Part shown: positions 9,259 to 18,596 of the stretch, one piece after another
Numbering within the stretch: position 1 is the stretch's first letter
Layout: each line of letters starts with the position of its first letter
Source: Vibrio algarum
GTDB taxonomy: Bacteria; Pseudomonadota; Gammaproteobacteria; Enterobacterales; Vibrionaceae
Direction: 5' to 3'
Assembly: GCF_028204155.1 (NCBI RefSeq)
Contig: NZ_JAQLOI010000001.1
Coordinates: forward strand, 2,418,001-2,482,000
DNA: 64,000 nt
Notes under the pieces: model-generated
The model's input: only the letters and a program-made list of their open reading frames with translations
Databases searched by the model: none
What the model was told of the DNA's origin: nothing
Translations under genes and position numbers: made by a program

Positions 9259-10023
9259 TTATGGTGAACTTTGCTTTTTTCTTTTTTCTTTTGAAGCTTC
9301 ACGGCTTACAACAGACTGACTAAGATCGACCATCGGGCGATGTTGCTGGTCACCAATCACCTCGCCGTCTTTTATTTCAATGACTCTATCTGCAAACCCG
9401 GCCACATGAGGGTCATGAGTAACCAAAATAATGGTATGACCATCTTTGTGTAGCTCTTGAAGAAGCTTCATCATCTCCTCGCCACTACTGCTGTCTAACG
9501 CACCAGTCGGCTCATCCGCAAGAATTACGTCACCACCATTGACTAATGCTCTGGCAACACTGACTCGTTGCTGCTGGCCACCACTAAGCTGGCTTGGTCT
9601 ATGATCGAGCCGATCACTTAAACCAAGACGGGTAAGAAGATTTGTTGCTTTTTCTTGTCGTAACTGTTTGTCTTCATTGGCGTATAACGCTGGAACTTCC
9701 ACATTTCCTAAAGCGGTTAAATCACCTAAAAGATGATATCGCTGAAAGATAAATCCGAAGTGTTCACGTCTAAGTTTCGCAAGCTCGTCTTCACCCATAA
9801 CAGACGTGTCTTGTCCGTTGATGAAGTAACTCCCTTTACTCGGCTTATCTAAGCAACCAAGGATATTCATTAGGGTCGATTTACCTGAACCAGACGTCCC
9901 AATAATAGCGATCATCTCACCACGATGAATCTGCAGGTTAATATCTTTTAGAACCGTCAGCTCCTGCTCACCAGCGTAGAAAGAACGGCCGACACCGACA
10001 ATATTTAAAAGTGCTTCAGCCAT
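9259..10023 (-). CDS. MacB/LolD-type ABC transporter ATPase
   Basis: Nucleotide-binding subunit of the exporter. All motifs are intact: Walker A GTSGSGKST (residues 42-50), signature LSGGQ (146-150), Walker B with Asp170-Glu171 (VILADEPTGALD) and switch His203. Length 254 is a little longer than LolD because of a basic C-terminal tail (SKEKRKKQSSP). The gene starts 3 bp after the adaptor gene and precedes the permease by about 30 bp. The export substrate is unknown; relatives move macrolides, peptides or lipoproteins. Confidence 0.92.
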   Translation of the reverse strand: MAEALLNIVGVGRSFYAGEQELTVLKDINLQIHRGEMIAIIGTSGSGKSTLMNILGCLDKPSKGSYFINGQDTSVMGEDELAKLRREHFGFIFQRYHLLGDLTALGNVEVPALYANEDKQLRQEKATNLLTRLGLSDRLDHRPSQLSGGQQQRVSVARALVNGGDVILADEPTGALDSSSGEEMMKLLQELHKDGHTIILVTHDPHVAGFADRVIEIKDGEVIGDQQHRPMVDLSQSVVSREASKEKRKKQSSP

Positions 10024-10026
10024 ATC

Positions 10027-11256
10027 TTATCGCCCCATGCCTGGTCCGGGACCACCTTGTCCAGGCATTCCGCCCTGTTGAGAAGCGCCTAACGATAGTC
10101 CAGAAACCGTCACACTAGAACCAGTCGACTCACCGACAACCACCTCTTCACCTTCGTTAAGGCCAGACAGTATTTGAGCGTACACTTTATTGTTGATACC
10201 TACTTTAACATCTCGATACTCAACAGATTCTCCACGTTTAACTTGAACCTGATAAGACGGCGTTGGCCCCGGCTTCTCAACCAATATTTGTGATGGGACA
10301 AGCAAGGCGTCTTCAGCGCTTTGCAAAACAACCGATACTTGAGCGGTCATCCCGATACGCAACATATTTTCTGGGTTCTCTACATCAAAGAGCGCGTTAT
10401 AGTAAATCGCTTCATCATCGCCGATCATAAGGTCGCTATCATCACCATTTAACAGTGTCGGACCCGGCTCAATCGCTCTTAACGTTCCGTGAAATTTCTT
10501 GCCAGTTGCACCCAAAATTGTGAAATAAACTTCCTGGCCAGCCCTCACATTGATGATGTCGGCTTCAGAAACTTGCGCCTTAATGGTCATCACATCTAAT
10601 TGCGCCAACTCAATAATGCTCGGCGTACCTTGATTATTGTTGACGGTTTGTCCCTCCTCCACTGATACATAAATCACCGTGCCATCAATTGGGGAGCTAA
10701 TTGTCGTGTAACCAAGATCCAGCAAGGCATTATCGACACTAATAATCGATTTCTCTTTTTCAGCACTTAACTGATCCAGATCCGCTCGATAAACGGCCAA
10801 CGTCGATTCCGCAGTGTCATAATCCGATTGAGACGTAGCACCATCTTTAAGCATCTTTTTCTTGCGATTGAACTCCGACAATGCGCCTTTTATCTGAGCT
10901 TGCTTTGCTCGGTACTGTGCTTCAATACTTTTGAGCGAGGCTTCTGCTTCTTTAAGTGCATTCTGTTGCGTTAGGTTGTCGATTTGGGCAATCAAACTCC
11001 CCTGCTTTATCTCATCGCCTAACTGAACATCTATTTTTTCGATCAAACCTGAAACCTGAGCACCGACGCTAACCAATTTGGACGGATATAGCACACCGTT
11101 AGTTAGCACCACGCTTTCAATATCTCCACGTTTGACTACATCGGTAGTAAACACACGCTGAACCTGTCCCTCCATTGTGTATTTATACCCAACACCTGCA
11201 ACGATGCCTCCGACGAGAACAAGCAACACCAATGTCTTTTTAATACTGTTTTTCAT
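10027..11256 (-). CDS. MacA-like periplasmic adaptor (membrane fusion protein)
   Basis: Links the inner-membrane ABC transporter to the outer-membrane channel. N-terminal anchor at about 8-25, a lipoyl-like half (VGAQVSGLIEKIDVQLGDEIKQGSLIAQID), an alpha hairpin (about 95-175), the second lipoyl half (ISSPIDGTVIYVSVEEGQTV) and beta-barrel domains follow in the family order. 409 residues, with a Gly/Pro/Met/Gln-rich tail (residues 390-409). Its start lies 24 bp after the PEBP-like gene, so it should be read on the same transcript. Confidence 0.9.
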   Translation of the reverse strand: MKNSIKKTLVLLVLVGGIVAGVGYKYTMEGQVQRVFTTDVVKRGDIESVVLTNGVLYPSKLVSVGAQVSGLIEKIDVQLGDEIKQGSLIAQIDNLTQQNALKEAEASLKSIEAQYRAKQAQIKGALSEFNRKKKMLKDGATSQSDYDTAESTLAVYRADLDQLSAEKEKSIISVDNALLDLGYTTISSPIDGTVIYVSVEEGQTVNNNQGTPSIIELAQLDVMTIKAQVSEADIINVRAGQEVYFTILGATGKKFHGTLRAIEPGPTLLNGDDSDLMIGDDEAIYYNALFDVENPENMLRIGMTAQVSVVLQSAEDALLVPSQILVEKPGPTPSYQVQVKRGESVEYRDVKVGINNKVYAQILSGLNEGEEVVVGESTGSSVTVSGLSLGASQQGGMPGQGGPGPGMGR

Positions 11257-11280
11257 TTGAATCTCTTGAGTTTTCTTAAG

Positions 11281-12078
11281 TTATTTTTTTTCAATGTTCG
11301 ATGTAACGAGCGAATCGATAACGGGCGCGCACGGTGGCATTCCAGATGGTGGCTCCTTAGGTTCTTTTTCTTCTGTGTGATCGCTCGGTTCTGAGTTTGG
11401 CTTTAATCGAGGTTTTGGTGGCGATTGGCAGCTTCGCGTAAAGCTAACGGTTAGAGAATCTGAATCCAAAATTAAACCACTCATATGTTTTCTGAGCGTT
11501 GATTCTGAAACCGGCTCTATTTCAGAAATATCTAAGAGACTGGAAAGGGCATAAAGATGGAAAGAGTAGTTCTTTTTTCCTGGGCCTTTGGAGCAAGGTG
11601 GTGAATATTCATTGTTACTGTTAACGACATTGCCACCAAGGGTTCCAACCGAGTTTCCGGTAGTGACACCAGAAGTGTCCACAGGGATGTTGTACATTGT
11701 CCAATACCAGCGTAACCCTTCAGCCTTAGCTGATTTTGGTGGGGGCGGTGGCCTATTTTCTTCCTTACTAGATAATTGGGATTCTGGTTTTGACTCTAGT
11801 TCTAGATCTAACTCTGGTTCTAGATCTAACTTTGATTTCGAATCAACCCTCGTGTCAGGCATATGATCCATAATCACAACCAAACTCTGAGTTTCATCCG
11901 GTACACCGCTCCAATTTAACGGTGGCGAAATACCTTCACCTTCACAGGTAAATTGAACGGGTAATAACGCTCCATCGGAAAAAGCGGGGCTGGTCAGTTC
12001 GAGGGATTCATTGGCCTTAGTGGCCGCAGAAATAAACAGTGTCAGGGTTACAATCGGGACAATGATTTTTGCATGCAT
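11281..12078 (-). CDS. secreted YbhB/YbcL-like (PEBP) protein with low-complexity insert
   Basis: Phosphatidylethanolamine-binding-protein fold of the bacterial Raf-kinase-inhibitor-like family. A signal peptide (1-22) is followed by LTSPAFSDGALLPVQFTCEGEGISPPLNWSG, then YNIPVDTSG and GPGKKNYSFHLYAL, the family landmarks in order. An acidic and proline-rich insert (about residues 75-115) splits the core; it contains an 18-bp tandem duplication at 11799-11834. The usual DPDAP and HW ligand-site residues are changed (DHMPDT and YW), so the pocket may be altered. The tail (about 218-265) is Pro/Glu-rich. Position between the sensor kinase and MacA-like genes, behind its own CusR-type box, ties it to the efflux system. 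Confidence 0.8.
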   Translation of the reverse strand: MHAKIIVPIVTLTLFISAATKANESLELTSPAFSDGALLPVQFTCEGEGISPPLNWSGVPDETQSLVVIMDHMPDTRVDSKSKLDLEPELDLELESKPESQLSSKEENRPPPPPKSAKAEGLRWYWTMYNIPVDTSGVTTGNSVGTLGGNVVNSNNEYSPPCSKGPGKKNYSFHLYALSSLLDISEIEPVSESTLRKHMSGLILDSDSLTVSFTRSCQSPPKPRLKPNSEPSDHTEEKEPKEPPSGMPPCAPVIDSLVTSNIEKK

Positions 12079-12154
12079 AACCTAAATTCCATATCGATTA
12101 AAGTAACTATTTTATGAGTTACCCTAAGTCTATCGATTAGGATTCGGAGATGGA

Positions 12155-12168
12155 TGACAATACTGTCA
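12155..12168. promoter_or_regulatory. CusR-type operator before the PEBP/efflux genes
   Basis: TGACAATACTGTCA, a palindrome one base off the copy at 14351-14364 and fitting the known CusR/HprR pattern TGACAANNTTGTCA. It overlaps the stop codon of the kinase gene and lies 77 bp before the PEBP start, a position suited to an activator of an internal promoter. Confidence 0.65.
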
Positions 12169-13593
12169 TTTAACGATTGGTAACAACAACCTCATAGAAA
12201 AAACATCGTTTTCACTTGGTTCAAGAATAAGATCACCACCATGCGCACGGGCAATTTCTTTCGCTAAACTTAGCCCTAAACCACTACCAGATATACCTTG
12301 CGTATAGTCTGGTTCTCCTCGATAAAAGCGCTCAAAAAGCTGGTTCCTAACTTCGTTTGAAATTGGCTGGCAAGCGTTACTAATACGAATTTCTAAAGTG
12401 GTTCCTGTCAAATTGGTTTGAATGGATACTCCTTTATCAAAAATACTGTAGCGCATGACATTGACTAGCAAATTATTAAAAAGTTGCCTTAGCAGAACGA
12501 TATCACCTTTTAAAATAAGATTTTTTTCAATAGAACAGTGCAGTATCAGATCATCTGAAAGCAACTCCATATCGGCTGTCAGTTCATCTAATAACTCGGT
12601 CATGTTTATCGGTTCTAGATGAAGCGCCATAGATCCAGAATCGGCCTGCGAAAGTAGTAACAATTTACGAGTGATCGCCGACAAGTGCCCCACTTCGTCA
12701 AGAATAGCATTAAGATCTAATTGGGAAGGATTTTCACAATTAACCGCTTGTTCAAGCTTGCCTCTTAACACTGTTAGAGGTGTTTTAAGCTCATGGGCAG
12801 CATCGGCGGTAAAGCGTGACGTTTGCTGAAAGCTTTCTTCCAATCGATTCAGCATAGTATTGTAAGTATTGATGAGTAATTTAAATTCTTTATCTTCTTT
12901 GTGCTCAGGCAAGCGGTGGCTGAGATCTTTCTGGGTCACCAACGCCATCGACTTGTGCAAGCGATTTATCGGCCGAATGGTATTGCTAGCGATAAACCAT
13001 GCTCCAAGAATACTAAGTAATAGTGAGAAAGGAATAACAACAATTATTGTCGATTGTAAGGTACTTTCTAATTCACGGTTCGTGGCAGCAACGTCAACAG
13101 CCATAAAGCTCTGCGTCGTTGGGGTTTGATAAAAACTGGCGCGCCACTGGTTGTTCTGGTGTTCAAAAAACGCATACTGACAAAGCGGCTCGCTTCTTTT
13201 GCTACTGGGTGGTTCTGATATGTCTGCATCAATCCAATTTAGATTGCTGATGATGTGCTGCACATCATCACCTTTCGACTTTGTTAAGATGCCATCCTTA
13301 TTAGATTCAACCAATATCATTAATTGCTCAGAAGAACTGACACGTAGCTTGTCCACTAAGTCGTCAATCAGTTTGCTACCTGACAACTCTCTGTCTTTTG
13401 ACATCAACAAATTTGGCGGGGGACTATTTATACCATGCTTTGGCATAATACGTTTTGCTTCCATACAAAGGCGAGAATCGAGATGATCAAGTTCCACCTT
13501 CATAATACGCGACCAACTTAGAGTAACCACCACTGCAAGCACTGCGCTCACGGTGAGAATAGAGATGGTAAAAATGCGAGTGCGAAAATACAT
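12166..13593 (-). CDS. sensor histidine kinase (CusS/HprS-like class)
   Basis: Membrane sensor. Helices at about 8-27 and 182-203 enclose a periplasmic sensing domain of some 155 residues; a HAMP linker (about 204-256), the phosphoacceptor helix with His267 (FTADAAHELKTPLTVLRG) and the ATPase domain with N box (LFNNLLVNVMRYS) and G boxes (GISGSGLGLSLAKEIARAHGG) follow. 475 residues. The start lies 9 bp after the stop of the response regulator gene. The class suggestion comes mainly from the CusR-like operators nearby; the sensor domain shows no metal-binding pattern I can identify with confidence. Confidence 0.9.
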   Translation of the reverse strand: MYFRTRIFTISILTVSAVLAVVVTLSWSRIMKVELDHLDSRLCMEAKRIMPKHGINSPPPNLLMSKDRELSGSKLIDDLVDKLRVSSSEQLMILVESNKDGILTKSKGDDVQHIISNLNWIDADISEPPSSKRSEPLCQYAFFEHQNNQWRASFYQTPTTQSFMAVDVAATNRELESTLQSTIIVVIPFSLLLSILGAWFIASNTIRPINRLHKSMALVTQKDLSHRLPEHKEDKEFKLLINTYNTMLNRLEESFQQTSRFTADAAHELKTPLTVLRGKLEQAVNCENPSQLDLNAILDEVGHLSAITRKLLLLSQADSGSMALHLEPINMTELLDELTADMELLSDDLILHCSIEKNLILKGDIVLLRQLFNNLLVNVMRYSIFDKGVSIQTNLTGTTLEIRISNACQPISNEVRNQLFERFYRGEPDYTQGISGSGLGLSLAKEIARAHGGDLILEPSENDVFSMRLLLPIVK

Positions 13594-13602
13594 TCAATAA
13601 CC

Positions 13603-14286
13603 TTAACGAGGGGTTAAACGGTAACCAGTACCGCGTACCGATTCAATTGCACCCACCATTTTTCCTGCACTCTCTAGCGAAGCAAGTTTGCGACGGATCC
13701 GTTTAATGCACACGTCCACCACATTGGTACAAGGGTCAAAATCGTACCCCCAAACATGCTCCAACAATTGCCCCCGGGTTAATACTTGATTCGGTGAACG
13801 CATCAGATGTTCTAATAAACTAAATTCTCGGCTAGTCAATTCGATAGATTGATCGTGACAGTTGATACTTCGATTAATGCAATCAAGTCTTAAGGAGCCT
13901 ACTTCAACCACGTGTTGTTGCGTACCTTCGTGGCGTCTGAGTAATGCATGGATACGAGCATTTAATTCTTCCACATAGAAAGGTTTTGCTAAATAGTCGT
14001 CTGCACCCATCTCTAAACCCTGAACCCTATCACCCAATTCATTACGCGCTGTAAGGAGAATAATTGGCGTATCTATACCTGCTTGACGAAGAGAGCGAAG
14101 AATATCCAACCCATCACGGCCCGGGAGCATAATGTCGAGAATGATAACATGGTGAGTATTTTTACTTGCTACCTCATAACCTTGATTGCCATCGGAACAG
14201 TGTGTGACATCAAAATTTTTTGCACGCAAACCGTCACAGATAAAATCCGCTATTTTTTGTTCATCTTCGACAAGCAATATATTCAT
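13603..14286 (-). CDS. OmpR-family response regulator (CusR-like)
   Basis: Receiver domain with acidic pocket Glu7/Asp8, phosphoacceptor Asp51 (VIILDIMLPGRDG), Thr79 and Lys101 (KPF), followed by a winged-helix DNA-binding domain (about 130-227, with LTSREFSLLEHLMRSPNQVL and VVDVCIKRIRRKL). 227 residues, normal length. First gene of the minus-strand block; a TGACAA-TA-TTGTCA palindrome 65 bp upstream suggests positive autoregulation. CusR, HprR and CopR bind such inverted repeats. Confidence 0.93.
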   Translation of the reverse strand: MNILLVEDEQKIADFICDGLRAKNFDVTHCSDGNQGYEVASKNTHHVIILDIMLPGRDGLDILRSLRQAGIDTPIILLTARNELGDRVQGLEMGADDYLAKPFYVEELNARIHALLRRHEGTQQHVVEVGSLRLDCINRSINCHDQSIELTSREFSLLEHLMRSPNQVLTRGQLLEHVWGYDFDPCTNVVDVCIKRIRRKLASLESAGKMVGAIESVRGTGYRLTPR

Positions 14287-14350
14287 TGAGTTGGGTCCTT
14301 AGGCGACGAATGAAAGTATGTCACCTGATACGCTGTTCTCGCAACAACTA

Positions 14351-14364
14351 TGACAATATTGTCA
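14351..14364. promoter_or_regulatory. CusR-type operator before the two-component genes
   Basis: Perfect palindrome TGACAATATTGTCA followed by TTTT, matching the CusR/HprR recognition pattern TGACAANNTTGTCA from E. coli work. It stands 65 bp before the response regulator ATG. Confidence 0.7.
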
Positions 14365-14368
14365 TTTT

Positions 14369-14413
14369 AATCGAACAAGGACACATAAATCGAACAAGGA
14401 AATCGAACAAGGA
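14369..14413. repeat. three direct copies of a 13-bp repeat
   Basis: AATCGAACAAGGA occurs at 14369-14381, 14388-14400 and 14401-14413, directly beside the CusR-type palindrome. The rest of the 325-bp gap (14287-14611) has no gene that I can support. Confidence 0.75.
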
Positions 14414-14611
14414 CACACACCTTAAACCCGTGTTGAAGAGATACGTTAAATGACAAACAAAGCTCACCAGCCATTCGACCCACCTATGCGGATGCTGGAG
14501 TTATTGAGCTGGTAAATAAAAATACTTTCTTAACCGCCAAGACAAAGTTAAACTCTAATCTCTTCAATCCCAATCCAACAACATTAACACACTAAAAATC
14601 AAAGGCTTTAT

Positions 14612-16156
14612 ATGTCAGATGAAAGAGTTAAGTATTCAGAAATGGACAGTTTGATATCTACCACGACCAAAGATAGCCACATCACATATTGCAATGAAGA
14701 TTTTTGCCAGGTTGCTGGGTACTCGGCAGAAGAACTAAAAGGCCAACCACATAACGTCATACGTCATGAAGACATGCCAAAAGCAGCTTTTGGTCAGTTA
14801 TGGGCTTACATCCAATCAGGAAAAAGTTGGATGGGGTTGGTTAAAAATAAATGCAAGGGCTCTGGACACTATTGGGTCTCGGCATTCGTGACACCTATTA
14901 TGGATAAAAACGGTAACGTTTATGAATATCAATCCGTACGGACACAACCAACAGATGAACAGATATCACGAGCAGAAGCCTTATACAAAAAACTAAAATC
15001 AGGTTCAGTAACACCAAGAAGAATCCATTGGCTAACGCTTGTCATTGCGCTCATTCCTGTCCATTTAATCGCGGTTTTACTTCATCACGTTGAGCTATAC
15101 AGTGGGAATGTTGCTTTGACCTTATCTGTTCTTATCTGTCTTTTACAATTGATGTGTGCCATGCGCTTTCGAACGCGTCTTTCTTCGGTAAATAAACACG
15201 CCACCGATCAATATGACAACCCTCTAATGGAACAGCCCTATACAGGCCATTGCGACGACTTATCACGCGTCGAGCTGGCAATGATGATGAAAAAAGCGGA
15301 ACTTAGAGCGGCTACCTCTCGTGCTGATGAAACCTCAGAAGATATATTAACCACTGTTGAAACTGAATCAGCAAACAGCCAGAAAATAGATAGTGAGCTT
15401 CAGGAACAAGACATTGCAACGGATGCTATCGCGCAATCTGCAGAACAGATGCTTGCTTCTGTTAACGACGTGTCCCAGCAGGCCGAAAAGAGAACCGAAT
15501 TTGCACGTAGCGCAGGAGAAAAAGCGAAAGAAGGTGAATCCAAAGTAGATAATGCCGTTAATGCTGTTCAAACATTGGGGGCACAATTAGCTGACTCGTC
15601 AGTGACACTTGATAAGCTCAACACCAATGTTGAAAGTATTGAAGACATTTTAGCCATGATTCAAGGTATTTCCGAGCAAACTAATTTGCTCGCACTTAAT
15701 GCCGCTATCGAAGCCGCTAGAGCAGGTGAATACGGAAGAGGATTTGCTGTCGTTGCTGATGAAGTTCGTTCGCTTTCTGTCAAAACGAATGAGTCTGTTG
15801 AAGAGATCCGCTCACGGATAGACATTCTCCAAAAAACCGCTCTCCAAGCCGGAAATATAATGAGAGAAGGCATTACTTCATCAGAACGTAGTGTCGAACT
15901 TTCCAATGAAAGCAAATCTGCTTTTCAAGCTATTGTCGATGATATTACTCATATAGGGGAGCAGAGTACGCACGTTTCGCAAGCGCTATCCGAACAAGTT
16001 AATGTCGCGAGAACCATTACCGATCACACCCACAGAATGAAAAAGGCGACACGTTCTACAAAATCACTCTCCGAAGAATCCGTCGAAAGAACACAAAAGC
16101 TCGTTGCCGACTTAGAGAGCCTTCAACGTTTAGTAAAACAGTTTAGCAAGCGGTAA
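14612..16156 (+). CDS. PAS-domain methyl-accepting chemotaxis protein (Aer-like)
   Basis: Chemoreceptor with cytoplasmic N-terminal PAS domain (about 15-115; ITYCNEDFCQVAGYSAEEL and NVIRHEDMPKAAFGQLW are typical of Aer-type PAS), two close membrane helices (about 139-158 and 167-184) with almost no periplasmic loop, and a signalling domain whose hairpin tip is at about 351-385 (SEQTNLLALNAAIEAARAGE). This architecture senses internal redox or energy state through a bound flavin in Aer. No C-terminal methyltransferase-binding pentapeptide is seen. AAAGG precedes the ATG. The GGDEF-EAL gene follows after 82 bp. Confidence 0.92.
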   Translation: MSDERVKYSEMDSLISTTTKDSHITYCNEDFCQVAGYSAEELKGQPHNVIRHEDMPKAAFGQLWAYIQSGKSWMGLVKNKCKGSGHYWVSAFVTPIMDKNGNVYEYQSVRTQPTDEQISRAEALYKKLKSGSVTPRRIHWLTLVIALIPVHLIAVLLHHVELYSGNVALTLSVLICLLQLMCAMRFRTRLSSVNKHATDQYDNPLMEQPYTGHCDDLSRVELAMMMKKAELRAATSRADETSEDILTTVETESANSQKIDSELQEQDIATDAIAQSAEQMLASVNDVSQQAEKRTEFARSAGEKAKEGESKVDNAVNAVQTLGAQLADSSVTLDKLNTNVESIEDILAMIQGISEQTNLLALNAAIEAARAGEYGRGFAVVADEVRSLSVKTNESVEEIRSRIDILQKTALQAGNIMREGITSSERSVELSNESKSAFQAIVDDITHIGEQSTHVSQALSEQVNVARTITDHTHRMKKATRSTKSLSEESVERTQKLVADLESLQRLVKQFSKR

Positions 16157-16238
16157 AAGTTAGTTCGAGGGCGTTTAATCAGCGCCAAATTAACGGGCAA
16201 GACAATAAACGGAATAGTGATTAGGGTAACTTAACGGT

Positions 16239-18521
16239 ATGAATCAACCGCGACGCTTAAAGAATATCTGGATGATATTTGTCATCATCTTTATCACGTC
16301 ATGCACTATGTTTTTTGGTGTGACATATTACAACTGGACTTCAAGCAAGGCGATTGTACTAAGCAAACAACAAACACATGTTGAGCTTTTTAGCAATTCA
16401 GTCCTATCATTTTTCGAGTCACAGGAATCACTACTTGATATTCTTGGGGTTCACCTTATCACTCAACATCAATTGCCACAGCATCCCATTCACGACTCCG
16501 TTCTTGATAATACAATGAATACCTACCCCGCTTTTTTGGGGCTCGGTCTTGCCGCCTATAACGGACGCCCTTTGATAACGAGTTCTAACTTCGACTTGAG
16601 TAAAGTGCCAAATCTTATGAAACTCGAGCAGACCAGAGAGTCATTTATCGAAGCAAGAGACAGCCGGAAGATTCATACTGGACCGACATATACGATAAAA
16701 GCACTGGGAAGCCAGACTTTCGCTATGCCTATCCGTAAAGCTATTTTCATACCACGTGACGAATCACCAGCTATTGCGGTGATGACTGCTGGTATTAAAT
16801 TAGACAATACCCCTATCTTTGGAGGGCATACCGATTTAAAACCTTATCATCAGGTAGAAATAGTACGCAGTGATAAGTTCATTCAATTTAGCACGGAAGG
16901 TGAAAGCGTAAATTACACCTCACCGGTCGATGACCGATACTTCGCCTCTTTAGAGCAACATACCAATGACAAACACTATTTCAGTGTTTTCGATTATGAA
17001 CTGAAAAAGACGAATAAAACATTTCAAATTGTCGCTCATTATGACCCATACCTTGAGTTTTGGTTTGTGTCTAAGATGGACAAACAGTATATATTCAATA
17101 TTTTCATTACCCGATTTTTCATCAGTTTTTTTATATTTGCGCTATATAACACCGCGTTATTTATGCTCATTCGTTCAATATCCAAATCTGAACAGCAAAA
17201 TAGGAAAAAATTACTTAAACAAGCAAATCATGACACTTTGACCGGTTTACCAAACCGTTTTTTCTTGCTCGACCAACTTCGCAAAACGATTACTTCCAGT
17301 AAGCACATTAGTCACTATCATGCGTTGTTTTTCTTAGACATTGACAACTTTAAAACAATAAACGACATCCATGGGCATGAATATGGCGACACGCTTCTTC
17401 AAGAAGCGGCTTCTCGTATCCGACAGTGTCTTCGTGTCGACGATATTCTGGCGCGTTTTGGTGGCGATGAATTTGTCGTTTTATTACCTCAATTAGATGA
17501 GTCAAATACTAAAGCTAAGGGTCAGGCAGAGTATATTGTGAATGAATTGCTCACAACTCTTGCTTGTTCTTACTCACTTCACCAACATCAATACCGCAGT
17601 AGTGTCAGCATCGGCGTGGTGTTATTTAATAATGATTCGCAGTCTGAATCAGAGCTAATAAAACAGGCTGACATAGCCATGTATCGAGCGAAACGGTCCG
17701 GTAAAAATACCGCTTGTTTTTTTGACCCTGAAATGCAAGAAGAAGTGACCAATCAATTTAGTCTTGAAAACGAACTGCGTACTGCCATCACTGAAAAACA
17801 GTTTGAGCTTTTCTATCAACCTCAAGTAAATCAGTCTAGTCAATGCATTGGTACAGAAGCGCTAATTCGTTGGATACATCCTGAAAAAGGGCTAATCGGA
17901 CCGAATCTTTTTATTCCCCTTGCAGAAAAAACGGGGTTAATTATTCCTATCGGTGATTGGGTCTTAAAAACCGCTTGCGAACAATTGAGTCATTGGCAGA
18001 AGCGTAAAGAAACCCAACATCTATCACTCTCGGTCAACGTAAGCTACAACCAGTTTCGTCAAGTTGATTTTGTCACTAAAACCCGCGAATTATTGAAAAA
18101 GTATGACCTAATAAATGGCACGCTAAAGTTAGAGTTAACCGAAAGTATGCTCGTAAATGACATGGCACAGACGATTGCTCAAATGAACGAACTAAAGAAG
18201 CTTGGAGTGGCGTTCTCTCTTGATGATTTCGGTACAGGATACTCGTCTCTCAAATACCTCCAAAAGCTCCCACTGAGTCAATTAAAAATTGACCAGTCTT
18301 TTGTTAAAGACATGGAGTCAGATCCTAGCGACCGATCCATCGTGAGAACCATAATTTCAATGTCTGAAGCACTTGGGCTACAGGCCATCGCCGAAGGCGT
18401 CGAAACAGTAGCACAAAGAACCATTTTGGAAAAAGAAGGCTGTCTGGTTTATCAGGGGTATTTATACAGCAAGCCCGTACCTATCGCAGAATTTGAAATG
18501 TATTTGAAAAACACAGTATAG
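16239..18521 (+). CDS. membrane GGDEF-EAL cyclic di-GMP protein
   Basis: Membrane helices at about 10-32 and 287-312 enclose a periplasmic sensor of some 250 residues, probably Cache-like. A GGDEF domain with intact FGGDEF (407-412) and an EAL domain with intact EAL (540-542), ELTE, DDFGTG (662-667), LKID and AEGVET (Glu719 in EGVET) follow. All catalytic signatures are present, so the protein could make or degrade cyclic di-GMP; which activity dominates cannot be told. In this window the nearest possible client is the EAL-bearing channel protein of the adhesin locus, about 40 kb away. Confidence 0.92.
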   Translation: MNQPRRLKNIWMIFVIIFITSCTMFFGVTYYNWTSSKAIVLSKQQTHVELFSNSVLSFFESQESLLDILGVHLITQHQLPQHPIHDSVLDNTMNTYPAFLGLGLAAYNGRPLITSSNFDLSKVPNLMKLEQTRESFIEARDSRKIHTGPTYTIKALGSQTFAMPIRKAIFIPRDESPAIAVMTAGIKLDNTPIFGGHTDLKPYHQVEIVRSDKFIQFSTEGESVNYTSPVDDRYFASLEQHTNDKHYFSVFDYELKKTNKTFQIVAHYDPYLEFWFVSKMDKQYIFNIFITRFFISFFIFALYNTALFMLIRSISKSEQQNRKKLLKQANHDTLTGLPNRFFLLDQLRKTITSSKHISHYHALFFLDIDNFKTINDIHGHEYGDTLLQEAASRIRQCLRVDDILARFGGDEFVVLLPQLDESNTKAKGQAEYIVNELLTTLACSYSLHQHQYRSSVSIGVVLFNNDSQSESELIKQADIAMYRAKRSGKNTACFFDPEMQEEVTNQFSLENELRTAITEKQFELFYQPQVNQSSQCIGTEALIRWIHPEKGLIGPNLFIPLAEKTGLIIPIGDWVLKTACEQLSHWQKRKETQHLSLSVNVSYNQFRQVDFVTKTRELLKKYDLINGTLKLELTESMLVNDMAQTIAQMNELKKLGVAFSLDDFGTGYSSLKYLQKLPLSQLKIDQSFVKDMESDPSDRSIVRTIISMSEALGLQAIAEGVETVAQRTILEKEGCLVYQGYLYSKPVPIAEFEMYLKNTV

Positions 18522-18596
18522 AATGGCTGTATCCACTAGATAGAACCTAGAAACGCATCTAACAGATAACATTTTCTATTATAGCGAGTGTTATTC

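Noticed and set aside
14369..14413. CRISPR-like array
   Set aside because: Only three 13-bp copies with no spacers of regular length.
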